DNA of 64,000 nucleotides from Kappaphycus alvarezii (taxonomy: Eukaryota > Rhodophyta > Florideophyceae > Gigartinales > Solieriaceae): NCBI GenBank assembly GCA_002205965.3, contig NADL03000660.1, forward strand, positions 1 through 64,000, given 5' to 3'. Under the pieces are notes generated by a model. The model saw only the letters and a program-made list of their open reading frames with translations. It did no database searches and had not been told where the DNA came from. Below, one piece after another: positions 33,186 through 42,899 of the stretch (its first letter is position 1; each line of letters starts with the position of its first letter). The position numbers and the translations under genes are program-made.

Positions 33186-33991
33186 AAATATCCGACATGT
33201 TAACATCTTCCGAAGTAATTGCATGGAGTGTATCAGATTTAAGACAAGCAAGTGTACCGGTCACTCACTCATTTGAACTTACCGATACTCAACCAATTTA
33301 CCACAGGCCTAGACGTCAACCGCCAAAATATGACCAATTTATCTCAGAGAATGTTACAAGTATGCTGGAAAATGATATCATTCGGCCAGTTTCATCCCCA
33401 TGGTCATTTCCAGTTGTGGTCGCACCAAAGAAGGATGGAAAGCTGCGTTTTTGCGTCGATTACCGACAACTGAACCAGAGAATGATACCCGATCGATTTC
33501 CGATTCCGAACATGGAGGAGATCCTCGAGGACTTGAAGGACGGGAGATACTTCACCTCAATTGATCTTTACACTGGTTATTGGCAGATTCCATTAGATGA
33601 AAAATGTAAGGAAATAACAACTTTTACCAGCAAAGCCGGTACATTCAGGTTCGAAGTGATGCCTTTTGGTCTCATGAATGCCCCAGCTACATTCCAAAGA
33701 ATGATGAACGAGGTTTTGAAAGGACTTCCATTTGCAAGAGTTTATATCGATGATGTAGTGATATTCTCAAAAACCTTGGATCAGCACATATCGCATGTCA
33801 AGACTGTGGTGGAGAGAATAGATGCGTACAGCCTGAAAATTAAGTTAAGCAAATGCTTCTTTGCGAAAACGTCTATCCAATTACTCGGTCATATCGTCGA
33901 TCAAGAGGGAATTAAAGTGGATCCAGAGAAAACGAAAAAAATCAAGTTGGCACCAGGCCCGCTTCAAAGACGGAGGTTCGAAGCTTCTTAG
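33134..33991 (+). CDS. pol: reverse transcriptase of Gyp2-a
   Basis: 285 codons with the full set of RT landmarks: PWSFPVVVAPKKDGKLRFCV, DYRQLNQRM, TSIDLYTGYWQIPL (catalytic Asp, motif A), EVMPFGLMNAPATFQRMMN (motif B), YIDD at 33743-33754 (motif C) and LLGHIVDQEGIKVDPEK. Catalytic residues intact. The frame is lost at about 33955 (shift within a CCCG context), where RSFLGLASYYRRFIKDF continues in another frame. Confidence 0.92.
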   Translation: MAEIQGKVQHLPAAASLKISDMLTSSEVIAWSVSDLRQASVPVTHSFELTDTQPIYHRPRRQPPKYDQFISENVTSMLENDIIRPVSSPWSFPVVVAPKKDGKLRFCVDYRQLNQRMIPDRFPIPNMEEILEDLKDGRYFTSIDLYTGYWQIPLDEKCKEITTFTSKAGTFRFEVMPFGLMNAPATFQRMMNEVLKGLPFARVYIDDVVIFSKTLDQHISHVKTVVERIDAYSLKIKLSKCFFAKTSIQLLGHIVDQEGIKVDPEKTKKIKLAPGPLQRRRFEAS

Positions 33992-34610
33992 GACTGGCCT
34001 CATATTACAGAAGATTTATCAAAGATTTCGCCAAAACTGCAGCACCGTTACATGCCAGCACTACGAAGAACGGAAAATTTTACTGGAACAAGGAAATGCA
34101 GACTGCATTTGAGGAGCTTAAAGATAAGCTATGTGTCCCCCCAGTGCTCATGTACCAGATTTCAAGAGACCATTCGTTGTGGAGACAGATGCCTCAGAAC
34201 GGTCTTTGGGTGCCATTTTGTCCCAAAAAGACGAAAACGGAAGACTACACCCTGTTCAATTCGCAAGTCGCACTCTGAATGATGCGGAAAAGAGATACTC
34301 AGTCTGCGAGAAAGAAGCGCTAGCTGTCGTCTTCGCACTGAAAAAGTTTCGTGTTTACCTTTTATCACTCGAGAAATTTGTCTTGATAACTGATCACCAG
34401 GCACTTAAGACAGCATTCCAAAAGAAAGATGTACATCACCGCTTGGCCCGATGGCTCGACATTTTCGCAGAATATCGGTTTGAAATTGTGTATAGGCCCG
34501 GACGCAATAATCAGCCTGCCGATTACCTATCCCGCTTGAGGGATCCATTGATTCCAAATGAAAAAGCTTCCGAGACATCGTCGGAGTTGCCGAAGTTCAA
34601 GTGCCGATCG
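33960..34610 (+). pseudogene. pol: RNase H of Gyp2-a
   Basis: After the shift: RRFIKDFAKTAAPLHAST, then FVVETDASERSLGAIL (Asp), YSVCEKEALAVVFALKKFR (Glu), LITDHQALKTAFQKKD (Asp) and RPGRNNQPADYLSRL. All catalytic residues are present, spread over two frames (34131-34664 is the main one), with further shifts near 34130 and 34580. Function of the domain: degrades the RNA strand during cDNA synthesis. Confidence 0.88.
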
Positions 34611-35840
34611 ATAACGAGTACGAAGCTTATATTCACGGACTTATTAAATTCCTTGATGGACTAGAAATGAGAAAGGTTGATCTCGAACACAGAAATTGGG
34701 TACGCAGGAACCAAAAGGCCTTTACATTGTGGAATGGGAAACTCTTCCGACACACAAAAGCCGGTCCTCGACTAGTGGCCCCTTTGAAAGAAAGAATCAA
34801 GATCTTGAGGACTTTTCATGATGAGTTAGGGCATTGGGATCTCGAAACAACCAAAAAATTCATTACGGAGAGATTCTGGTGGCCCAGTATCCATAAGGAC
34901 GTCTATAATTTCGTGAAAAGCTGTGACAACTGTCAAAAATTCACTCCGATACGAAAGTATAAGACAACCTAAGCTTCCAGTTTCCGCTCTCTTTGAAACC
35001 TTCTCAATTGACTTTGCCGGCCCATTCAAGGAAACCTCTTCCGGAAACAAATACCTCCTTATAGGGGTGGAACATCTTACTGGATGGCCAATAGCAGTTG
35101 CAGTTGAGGAGGCCAATGCTGAGGTGGTCCTGAGATTCATCGAAAAAGAAATAATTGAACCGTTTGGTCTTCCAAAAAGGATCATCTCAGATAACGCCCT
35201 TTGTTTTACTGCAACTTCACTGCTTCGTTTCTTGGAAGAGAAGGGATTCAGCTGAAGACAGTTCTCGCATACGCTCCTATGTCAAACGGTAAAGCGGAGA
35301 GGATGGTTGGAACCATCAAACGAGCAATATCGAAAACTATGTCGAGAATGAAATCCAGTGGGAAGATGCCTTACCAAAAGTGTTATACGGCTATCGTCGA
35401 AGAAGAGGAAGAAGCGGACGGTCACCATTCGAGCTAATGTACGGAAGGGCTCCTAGAATGTTACAGAGAGACATGGAAACAAATATTATCGATGAAGAGA
35501 GTAGAGAAGTCGAACTACTGGCCACTGAAGGCTGGAGATCACACCGCGCGCTAACACAGACAAGAAATAAGAATGAAGAGCCTCCAGTCCAAACCTTTCC
35601 AGTCGGCTCTAAAGTACTTGTAGTACATGGGAAAGCAATGCAGCAGGCTGTGAAGTGGCCGGCCTTCCAAACAAAGTACTCGAATCCTTGCGTCGTCACG
35701 GAGGAAAGACACCCGCACTATAAGCTATGTTCAAGCTCAGGGAAGAGATCAAGGAGGGCCATCCATGCACGTCGTCTAGTCCCTTACCATCAGAGGCCTG
35801 AAGAATTCCTTCTCACACAGGACTATGCGCAACCACGGGG
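34601..35840 (+). pseudogene. pol: integrase of Gyp2-a
   Basis: Zinc region FHDELGHWDLETT...VYNFVKSCDNCQKF (H-H-C-C complete), a shift near 34970, core IDFAGPFKETSSGNKYLLIG (Asp), RIISDNALCFTATSLLRFL (Asp), AYAPMSNGKAERMVGTIKRA (Glu), a shift near 35380, then SPFELMYGRAPRML and the C-terminal FPVGSKVLVVHGKAMQQA...RAIHARRLVPYHQ. The D-D-E triad is intact. Breaks are single-base shifts only. Confidence 0.9.
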
Positions 35841-35860
35841 AATACTCATCTTTAACTATA

Positions 35861-36467
35861 GAATGATTCCTATGGGAGGAAAAAGGGCCTGGGAATGGAT
35901 CATCTCGATTACGCGTGACTACTACGAACTCCACGTAATCATCCATTTCTACATTAATATATGCCTATGTTTTCGTACGTTGAACGGACCATTGCTACCT
36001 CAAGAAGATTTCCGACTATTGATCAGAGTTCTATTCTCATTCCAAAACGGAAGGTTCACGGAAGCAGGTCCAGAGTTTGTGGAAGTCATATATCATTACT
36101 CTATAGGAGGTATGGAATGGTAGCTATCGGAGACTTGTCGCAAACATATCTGAACATTATCCGTCCAGTTTACGTATTTCTCAAGAACAACCAAGATGTG
36201 CGACTGAGAGGTTACAGCTTGCCCCCTGATATGGAATATCGACTGGTCCCATATCCTCTATGGGAACCTTACGTTGCTCCGCTCAGAAATACAACCTCAG
36301 CCGAAGACCAGGATCCTCCCGAGGCCGTGATGATGATACGAGCTGGACCATCAAGTGATCGGGGCGGATCATCGAAGAGGGCAAGGCGTCGGGAGCAGCG
36401 AGGAAGATCGCCAAGAAGATCGCCTCAAACACCGCCTAGTCTCCCAGGGGAAACTATGCATCCTTAA
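35861..36467 (+). CDS. third ORF of Gyp2-a, domain 1 (unknown)
   Basis: After the integrase C-terminus, from IPMGGKRAWEWIISITRDYY (ATG 35861), follows a region unlike any gypsy domain I know: HFYINICLCFRTLNG, QEDFRLLIRVLFSFQN, FVEVIYHYSIG, a one-base shift at about 36115, VYVFLKNNQDVRLRGYSLPP, EYRLVPYPLWEPYV, then an Arg/Ser-rich linker (SSKRARRREQRGRSPRRSP). It is in frame with the integrase tail upstream, so it may be expressed as a pol extension. Also present in Gyp2-b and Gyp2-c. Not called env: no signal peptide or clear transmembrane anchor. Confidence 0.6.
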
Positions 36468-36505
36468 TTATTGGACGGCTACCAATTAGACGTTGGCTTC
36501 GCGAA

Positions 36506-36922
36506 ATGACAGAGGACCCACGAGAAGCAGAAGTAATTTCCTTTTTTGCAATTAGTATTTGCATGTGCTTCCAGACCATTCACGGGGCGCACCTTACTCG
36601 TGAGGACTCAGTCCTTATGTTGCGAGTTTTTTTCTCCTTCAGATACCCGTTTCTGGACCCGTTGCCAGAAAAGTTTGCATACTACGTTTATTACCTCACA
36701 TTTGGAAGGTTTGGAGAAGTGAAACGGGAGGAGCTCATTAGAGAACACTATGAAACCATACGCCGAATCTACGAAACTCTTGACCAAGGAGATGAGCCGG
36801 TCATCGCACGGTACACACTCTCTCATCATATTGGAAATGAGCTACTACCATATCCTTATAGTGAACCCTATACTCTCCCTGATGAATGGATAGAACTCCC
36901 ACAAGAACAACAAGAGCAGTGA
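36506..36922 (+). CDS. third ORF of Gyp2-a, domain 2 (unknown, paralogous to domain 1)
   Basis: 138 codons from ATG 36506. Order of matches to domain 1: FAISICMCFQTIHGAHLTRE / FYINICLCFRTLNGPLLPQE; LMLRVFFSFRYPF / LLIRVLFSFQNGRF; YLTFGRFGEV / YSIGRYGMV; ELLPYPYSEPYT / RLVPYPLWEPYV. So the region is an internal tandem duplication of a domain of about 110 residues. No catalytic signature seen. It ends Glu/Gln-rich 33 bp before the 3' LTR. Confidence 0.65.
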   Translation: MTEDPREAEVISFFAISICMCFQTIHGAHLTREDSVLMLRVFFSFRYPFLDPLPEKFAYYVYYLTFGRFGEVKREELIREHYETIRRIYETLDQGDEPVIARYTLSHHIGNELLPYPYSEPYTLPDEWIELPQEQQEQ

Positions 36923-36942
36923 CGAGCCGGGACGTTCGTCTT

Positions 36943-36955
36943 GAGCGGGAGGGCG
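36943..36955 (+). promoter_or_regulatory. polypurine tract of Gyp2-a
   Basis: GAGCGGGAGGGCG directly before the 3' LTR; the same purine-rich junction is seen (reverse-complemented, less pure) at 8928-8950 in Gyp2-b. Expected plus-strand priming site. Confidence 0.7.
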
Positions 36956-37674
36956 TGATGTGCGCAAATTCGCACACGAAAAAATTTAGATGAGGACCAT
37001 AATTGTATACAGTATTGGAACTGGGAAGATATTTTTACAGTTTTTGAATTTGCAAGATATTTTTAATTTGGGTGAGTGTGGCAAATTCATCGGTTGATTT
37101 TTTATTTTAGGACACGCTGTCATAGTGGATGTCAGTACAGTTCTAGGTTGTGGGTGATACTACGAGTGACTCTGAAAGGTCTATATAATGGCCACATCAA
37201 TTCCCACCCCTGGCCGATGGGTGGCTGGCATGGGTATGGCACCTAGATATTTACCTTGAGGAAATATCTTCTAATGGTCTCTCTGGTTCACACGATTCCC
37301 GTGAATGCGTTTTATGGTATTTAGTATGTTTGATTGAGACTTTAGGATTAGCCGAAAAGTCTATATAAGCTGAGTAAAGTGCTTCCTCCTTGAGAGGTCA
37401 AGCAAGTTGGCAGACAACTTCAGGTCAAGCTCCGAGTAGTAGGAAGTTGAGAGTCAACTTCAGACCCTAGAAAACTTTTTCCTAAGCTGGTCGCAGAGCA
37501 TCAGTGGTAGACCCTGCCCCTTTTATACTTGCTTGTAGCCCTCTCACTCTCTCCCATATACACTCCTTTTTATTTGTTCAACTATACCACGGTAGCACTT
37601 TTGTCGCTCGCAACACCTCCGTCTTGGGGTAGTTGGTTCTAAGTATCTCTTCTCCCGACGATTTACCCCTATCA
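36956..37674 (+). repeat. 3' LTR of Gyp2-a
   Basis: 719 bp, identical to the 5' LTR except for one substitution and 3-bp and 1-bp indels. Starts TGATGTGCGC, ends CTATCA, followed by GCCCC. Confidence 0.95.
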
Positions 37675-37850
37675 GCCCCATCAAGCTTGCTCTTGAGGGC
37701 AAATGGCATCAATTTTACTTGGAGGCCCTCGACGCCTTTAGTTCTTACCCTTCTACTATCTCAGGTACAACGCTGAACGCCTTATCTCGCTGTCGGAAAC
37801 TTGTCTACCAGGGTGCTTTGCAGAAGGCCGCTTCCGCGCTTTGCTCAACC
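37675..37850 (+). pseudogene. LINE-B2 segment 2
   Basis: Continues LINE-B2 after Gyp2-a: IKLALEGKWHQFYLEALDAF, LSRCRKLVYQGALQKAASAL, matching LINE-B1 (GKWEDLYTRCLEAF, GHIAKAASAL). Reading across the Gyp2-a insertion site keeps the frame once a single GCCCC is counted. Confidence 0.8.
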
Positions 37851-38036
37851 GTCATGTCAAATGCGGCCTGTTTGATGGCTGGCGTGAAGGTAGATTTTCA
37901 GGGAGCTTAGTTCCTTCCCCATTGCTGTGCCGGTATACCATTTTTGAGTCGATATTGGTTGTCTGGAAAACCACGGGATAGATCGTATATATATCCTCCA
38001 AGAGTAAAACACCCAAACTTTCCCCTTTGCTCAACC
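37839..38036 (+). mobile_element. 174-bp LINE-A 3' end inserted in LINE-B2, 12-bp target duplication
   Basis: Insert 37851-38024, flanked by perfect CTTTGCTCAACC at 37839-37850 and 38025-38036. It contains the last codons of the LINE-A endonuclease region (VMSNAACLMAG), a stop, the 3' UTR and the complete tail (TTGGTTGTCTGG... to ACACCCAAACTTTCCC). Best evidence in the window for the true 3' terminus of LINE-A and its duplication length. Removing it restores LINE-B2 reading (SALCSTSSPV). Confidence 0.88.
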
Positions 38037-38246
38037 TCCTCCCCTGTCCGCACAACCGAAACTAACCAGGCTCGCCCCCGTGCACGCTATCTTCCTACTA
38101 CTATACCAGTCCTCCCCACTCAGGGCCGCTCTTTGCCCTTCCCTTTGCGTTCACTGAGGCTGAGATTCGCCGCCAGCTTCTCTTTCTCCCACACCACAGT
38201 GCTCCGGGCAAAGATGATCTCCGCCTTCTTGGCCCAGAACGTTTGA
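38037..38246 (+). pseudogene. LINE-B2 segment 3
   Basis: RT N-terminal region: TEAEIRRQLLFLPHHSAPGK then DDLRLLGPERL, equivalent to LINE-B4 VRRAIHGLDPSTAPGADG. One frameshift. Ends where the copia sequence starts. Confidence 0.75.
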
Positions 38247-38731
38247 GTACGATCTCTCCTTAACTACAGGAAGAGAAGATCCGGAACGACCGCAATAGTG
38301 CCTCTGTTTGATATATCTTGAAGGAGGAGTTCAGTGGGATGTTAGGCTGGATTCTTCATCCGATAAGCTACAGCATTGAGTTACGTGACTATTTTAGTCT
38401 TACAGTTTGTCAAGTTTAGCAAGGATGAATCGCTCTCTACATTGCCTTCTGGAGCATTCGTACCTTCCACTGATTTAGAATTATGCATTTATATTTTGTC
38501 TTTTGATAATGACGTTGCTGTTGATTGGTTCTGGCCCTTACGACGGAAGGGTCTTGCCATGAGAACTTTGAGTGTCTATAGTATCTTGATGGGAACTTCT
38601 GTTTAGTGCGCGACATCAGTGATGATGTGCTGTTGGGCTCGTAGAATTATATAAGTACCTAGGTTTACTTCGAGATCTTACCGAAACGTTCGGCAGAGTA
38701 GCAATCAGTAAAGGTCCATCGTTCTGTCTCA
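38247..38731 (+). repeat. 5' LTR of a copia element
   Basis: Inferred from position: it lies between LINE-B2 and a copia primer-binding site, is non-coding, has a TATA box (attatataag near 38646) and ends ...gtctcA just before the PBS. The left end is taken from the end of LINE homology and is approximate; no second LTR exists in the window to confirm it. Confidence 0.6.
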
Positions 38732-38734
38732 ATT

Positions 38735-38749
38735 GGTTATGGGCCCAGC
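38735..38749 (+). promoter_or_regulatory. copia-type primer-binding site (half-tRNA iMet)
   Basis: GGTTATGGGCCCAGC is complementary to the anticodon stem-loop of eukaryotic initiator tRNA-Met (GCTGGGCCCATAACC, anticodon CAU). Drosophila copia is known to use a cleaved 5' half of this tRNA as primer, annealing at the same internal position. Confidence 0.8.
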
Positions 38750-38882
38750 CGTTTCATCAAAACTTCGTTTCATTTCGTGGTTTATTTATATTTCGTTCAG
38801 CTATACGCTTTGTTGTGACTTTTACTCAGGTAGGTCTACACATCGTACTGAAGGGAACAATATTTATCGCTGTATTGCCTTC

Positions 38883-39640
38883 ATGGAGGACAGTCGAAAG
38901 GTTAACAAGTTTCAGGGGAAGTCTGGGGAGGACTTCCACCTTTGGCTGGCTCGCACTGAAGCTGCTCTCGAGTCCAAAGAAGTTTTGAATGTTGTGACCG
39001 CGAACCTCTTCAATGAGGATGATGCAACCTCTGATCCGGAAGTCGCGGAGAAGATTGCAACAACTCGTGCAATTATCATTGAGGGCATCGGTGGTCGTCC
39101 CAACCGACTGTGCCTAGCCGTTAAGAAGAACCCGCTCAAGATGTAGTCTCGGCTCAAAGACAGATATGCTGTCTCCAACACAGCAACTAAAATTCAGTTA
39201 CAGGCAATGCTGTCCCTCACAACTCACAAGGGAGAGTACATGCAGGACTATGTGGGACTTTTTGAAAGGGTCTTCAATCGGCTTTCGGCTTTGGGCAGTG
39301 ATGTTGATAAGGATTTACAGGTCGCAGTTTTCCTCGCATCGTTTGGGGAGAAGCATCGTTCTCCTTATGGTCCAATTATTGCGTCATTGCAGACGCGTAA
39401 CGGAAAGCTTGATTGGGAGAATGTATCTACGGCAATGATTCAGTAGTATAAGAAAATCAGCTCGCGATCAGGATCAAAGCCAAGTAGGGTTACTGATCTG
39501 GATCAGGTTTACTTCGCCGCTGGACATAAGAAAAATTTCTTTCGAGCAGGAAAGGAATGGAGTACCGGAAAGGAAAACCGCCGCTGCTTCAGGTATCACA
39601 GAGTTGGGCAAATTTCCCGAGACTGTTAGCTCTGCGAGAG
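38883..39640 (+). pseudogene. gag: copia gag
   Basis: ATG 38883: FQGKSGEDFHLWLARTEAAL is the copia gag start (capsid-type). It continues through a TAG at 39144 into IQLQAMLSLTTHKGEYMQDY and FERVFNRLSALGSDVDKDLQ, with a further stop at 39444. The zinc knuckle is decayed: CFRYHRVGQISRDC (second Cys to Tyr, His to Gln). Confidence 0.82.
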
Positions 39641-39707
39641 GAAGCTTTTTATTAATAAACATGTCAATACGTCTGCGGAGAAATAGGAACTGCACAATGG
39701 GCAGCTT

Positions 39708-40400
39708 TTGCTAGCCCGAGGCGGGGTTGAAGAGGCACAACAATTGGAGAATCGTTGCTTGAAGACATGTACATATCGAGGTCAGAATTACAGTAGAGGT
39801 GTGGATAAATATGAGATCGGGCATATGATTATGACGGGAATCAGCAAGTATTCTTCGGAGAGCTTCTTGCTCGATTCTGGTGCCTCTGACAATATTTTCA
39901 GGTGTAAGAAGTGGCTCTACGACATCAAAATGACACCACTGCATGGTATCATCCTAGGGAACGGAAAAAGTGTGTATGCGACACACAGGGGTTCAATGAC
40001 TATTAGTGCTATAGTCTCACAAAAGGAAGGCCTTCGAGTTCGCAAGATCGTTTTGATCGTAGTTCTGTTTGTATCAGACCTGCACAAAATCCATTCATCT
40101 TGTTCTAAGCATTGTCACGATGGGTTCGATATTCGTTTTGGTCGATATGAATGTAGTGGAGTGAAGGGTGGGATCTTACGGTTTCAAGGAAAACTAATCA
40201 AAGGCGTCTATCATGTTGATGCGGAACCCGTACATAACATTCCAGGTAGAAGCCAAAGCTCAGTTTTGTCGGCAAGAAGGCCCACCAATGAATTTTATCC
40301 CAGCCTTTGGCATCGGAGGCTTGGTCATGCATCAATCTCTAGTGTTTGTAGACTGATTCGGAGCTGTTGTCTTACGGTGAAGCATCCAGCGAAACCATAA
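39708..40400 (+). pseudogene. pol: copia protease and integrase N-terminus
   Basis: 230-codon frame: SSESFLLDSGASDNIF (D-S-G protease active site), GNGKSVYATHRGS, then LWHRRLGHASISSV, the H-x-GH of the integrase GAG-pre-integrase/zinc region. The stop at 40398 precedes the CC pair (CDSC near 40425). Confidence 0.85.
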
Positions 40401-41045
40401 AGGGCTGATTTTTTTTGTGACAGCTGTATTGTCAGGAACAAAACATAGCAAACGCCGAGAAAGAATAACAAACGCTCAGAGGAAGCCGGAGCCGTCATTA
40501 ACTCTAAAATTTGTGGGCCAATGTCAGTTGCATCGTTTTGTGCATGTAGCTATCTTATTTGGTTTATTGACGACTACTCAGGATACGTATCAACCCAGCC
40601 AATTGCCTTTCAAACGGACGCCTTGCAGAATTTCAAGTTCTTCCAAGTATGGCTGAAAAGGAGATATGGCCACACTCTAAAGCAGCTACGCAGCGACAAC
40701 GGGAGTGAATATGTGGCATTCAAGGTATATCTTTTAGAAAAGGGGATTTAGCACATGAGTACCTCATCCTATTCAAATTTTCAGAATGGCTTAGCTGAAC
40801 GGACAAATCGAACTATTGTTGAGTGTGCCCGAACTATGTTGGTTCATGCTGAATTGCTCAAGCAGTTTTGAGCGGAGGCGGTCGTTCACGTCTTTGACAT
40901 ACGGAATGTGTTCTCCAGCCACAGGGAACCTTTAGCTACGTCCTATGAATTGATGACAGGCGAAAAGCCTGATGTTTCGTTTTATCGAGTGTTTATCGTT
41001 CTTTCTCATTTCGCCCCACCATTTTTTCCGCCTTTTGTCACGAAC
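40401..41045 (+). pseudogene. pol: copia integrase core, 3'-truncated element
   Basis: WFIDDYSGYVSTQPIAFQTD (first Asp region), LKQLRSDNGSEYVAF (second Asp) and FQNGLAERTNRTIVECARTM (Glu) form a recognisable D-D-E core. The sequence ends at VSFYRVF (KP..S..RVFG region) about 41000; RT, RNase H and the 3' LTR are absent and LINE-B2 resumes. The protease-integrase-(RT) order is diagnostic for Ty1/copia. Confidence 0.85.
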
Positions 41046-42623
41046 CCGGTTTGTAACGAACCCAGCAGTACTCACCCCGCCCGTTCCGTCAGCTCTGAGC
41101 CTACTAAGTTCGTTAACTCCGCCGTCGATGGTCGACTGCAGACTTACTGGCGGCCTTGGCTCGACTGCGTTACACTGTTGGGTCTCCCGAAATCAGAACG
41201 GCAGCTTGCGACCGATGGCTATCGGCACTATTTTAAGCCGCTTCATTTCTCGGCTCATTAAGCGAGGCCTGTCCACCTCTTCCCAGTTTTCCCCCTACTT
41301 CGTCCCTCATCTAGTTTTCGGCGTTCCATATGACACCGAGGCCATACTCGATGCAACTCGCTTTATCTCTTCCTTTAACGGATACAACGTTCTACTCCAG
41401 ATCGATGCTGCAAACGCGTTTAATTTCGTTTAACGTCAAACCATCTTCGACCAAACCACCACGCATGTTCCGGAAGTCGCTTGCTTTTATCAGCTTCCTC
41501 TATGGTGCTCACCACTCCTCTTTGGAACTTTCATCATCGAAAGCCTTACAGGAAGACAACAGAGCGACCCATTGTCTATGTTGCTCTTTTGACTCGCCTT
41601 GCATCCACTTGTCATGGAACTTCAACAACGCTTTCCGACTATTCATCTGAATTCATGGTACGCCGACTACAGCAACCTTATTTTGCCCAGATCTGTGGCT
41701 CGTGACGTCCTTACGTTCATCTACGATCGAGATCTTTTAATTGGTTTCCAGTGAATTTTTCCAAGAGTTCTGCCTAGTGGAATTCGTATCGTCCCCTCTC
41801 TTCGAGCTTTAATTGCTCTCTTTTCTGCTCCGCACGCGCCCATGCTTCCATTGAAGTTCTCGGCGCCCCTATTAATGCTGCTTGCGCGTGACAAGCCTCT
41901 GTAAAGTCCCGTCTCTCATCCCTGTCCTTTCTCTGGGAGCGTCTCTCCATGCTCTGGGACCCCCGAAGTGCATACCGTCTTCTCTGCCACTGCGCCGGCT
42001 CCTGCCGCTTGCTTTATATTCTTCAATGTACCCCGCCGCATATCACTCCTTCTGGAGCCGAGACATTCGACTCTGGACTGCGAAGGGTTTTGGAGGACTT
42101 CCATGGTGCCATTCCGTCTCGCTGCTGGACAATTGTTCAGCTCCCTCTCCGCATGGGTGGTCTTGGTCTGACTTCAACATCCCTGATTAACGATATCTGG
42201 TACGATGCTCCTGTTCTGGCCAGCCTTCCCATAATCCAAAGTCCCCCCTCATCTACTACCTTTCCGATGGAAGAACACCTTCGTGGAATTCCAGCAGGCC
42301 TCTGACTCCCATGGTCTCCCGACAAATCTTCAGCTACCTGCTCTCTTTCGTCTACCGCCCTCTTCTCGACGTTCTGTGTACTGCGATTATCAGCACTTAG
42401 CCTCCGATACCTTGACGGACATTGTTCGGACATGCTTGCTCACGTTTCCCAGCGTCGTCAGATTCTACAGCGCATCGCTTATACTTCTTCGCTGTCTGCT
42501 ACGCGCCTCAATTCTGCGCTACCTCAGAGTTGCTTGGAGACCCATGTTGCCCCGAGGCTTAGCGCACTATCGTTTCACTCCGCGTTTTCTGCCCTATTTT
42601 CTCTGTTGTCGAACGACTTATAA
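41046..42623 (+). pseudogene. LINE-B2 segment 4 (RT to thumb)
   Basis: EPTKFVNSAVDGRLQTYWRP (LINE-B4: LTKFLNLCLNGDLPAACRP), GVPYDTEAILDATRFISSFN, VLLQIDAANAFNFV (motif A, Asp intact), SWYADYSNLILPRS (YADD to YADY, so inactive), PLRMGGLGLTSTSLINDIWY (thumb) and a decayed HVSQRRQILQRIAYTSSL. Ends near 42623; the Cys/His and endonuclease parts are missing. Confidence 0.82.
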
Positions 42624-42734
42624 AAAGAAAAGTGGGGAGAAATGGGGTACTTAACTGATTAGGGATGCAGGACGGCTATTTTACGAAGACTAAGGGGGAC
42701 AGATCCGTGTAATGGAGAGTCTGAAAATGAGGCC

Positions 42735-42870
42735 AGGTCATCAGGTACTACCTCACAGGGCTAGTGTGAGGCCCTACGTAAGGCATGCTGCGTTGGACGA
42801 AACCGTCGCCGCAGCGCGTCTTTGCATAAGGACATATCGCACCCGCACGAAGGTCTCTGTTGGTACGGAA
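42735..42870 (-). pseudogene. LINE-A C-terminal codons
   Basis: The minus frame contains VRYVLMQRRAAATVSSNAAC, equivalent to VRAVLTQRHAAAAVMSNAAC at 54660-54730. The tail was not identified. Confidence 0.6.
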
Positions 42871-42899
42871 ACGGTCCTGTCTGTAGAAGATTGGTTCTC

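Larger units (their letters stand above)
30192..37674 (+). mobile_element. Gyp2-a, complete Ty3/gypsy LTR retrotransposon
   Basis: 7483 bp with two LTRs (723 and 719 bp), a 5-bp target duplication GCCCC (30187-30191 and 37675-37679), primer-binding site, gag with two zinc knuckles, protease, RT, RNase H, integrase, a third ORF and a polypurine tract. It sits in LINE-B2: the flanks align with LINE-B1 as one uninterrupted reading frame. LTRs differ only by one substitution and two small indels, so insertion is recent, yet gag-pol has at least five frame changes. The domain order RT-RNase H-integrase defines Ty3/gypsy. Confidence 0.95.

Noticed and set aside
35861..36922. Envelope gene in Gyp2.
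   Set aside because: No signal peptide, no cleavage site and no convincing transmembrane anchor; the hydrophobic ICLCF segment is short and repeated within a soluble-looking duplicated domain.
37930..38024. The dispersed 90-bp tails looked like introner elements (GT-rich start, pyrimidine tract, CAG end when read on the LINE sense strand).
   Set aside because: Target duplications at 6878, 37839 and 46732 flank the block at its 3' tail end and at variable 5' positions, which is LINE 5' truncation; the donor-acceptor pair is not constant, and in the 37851 insert the tail follows a stop codon in the LINE-A 3' UTR.
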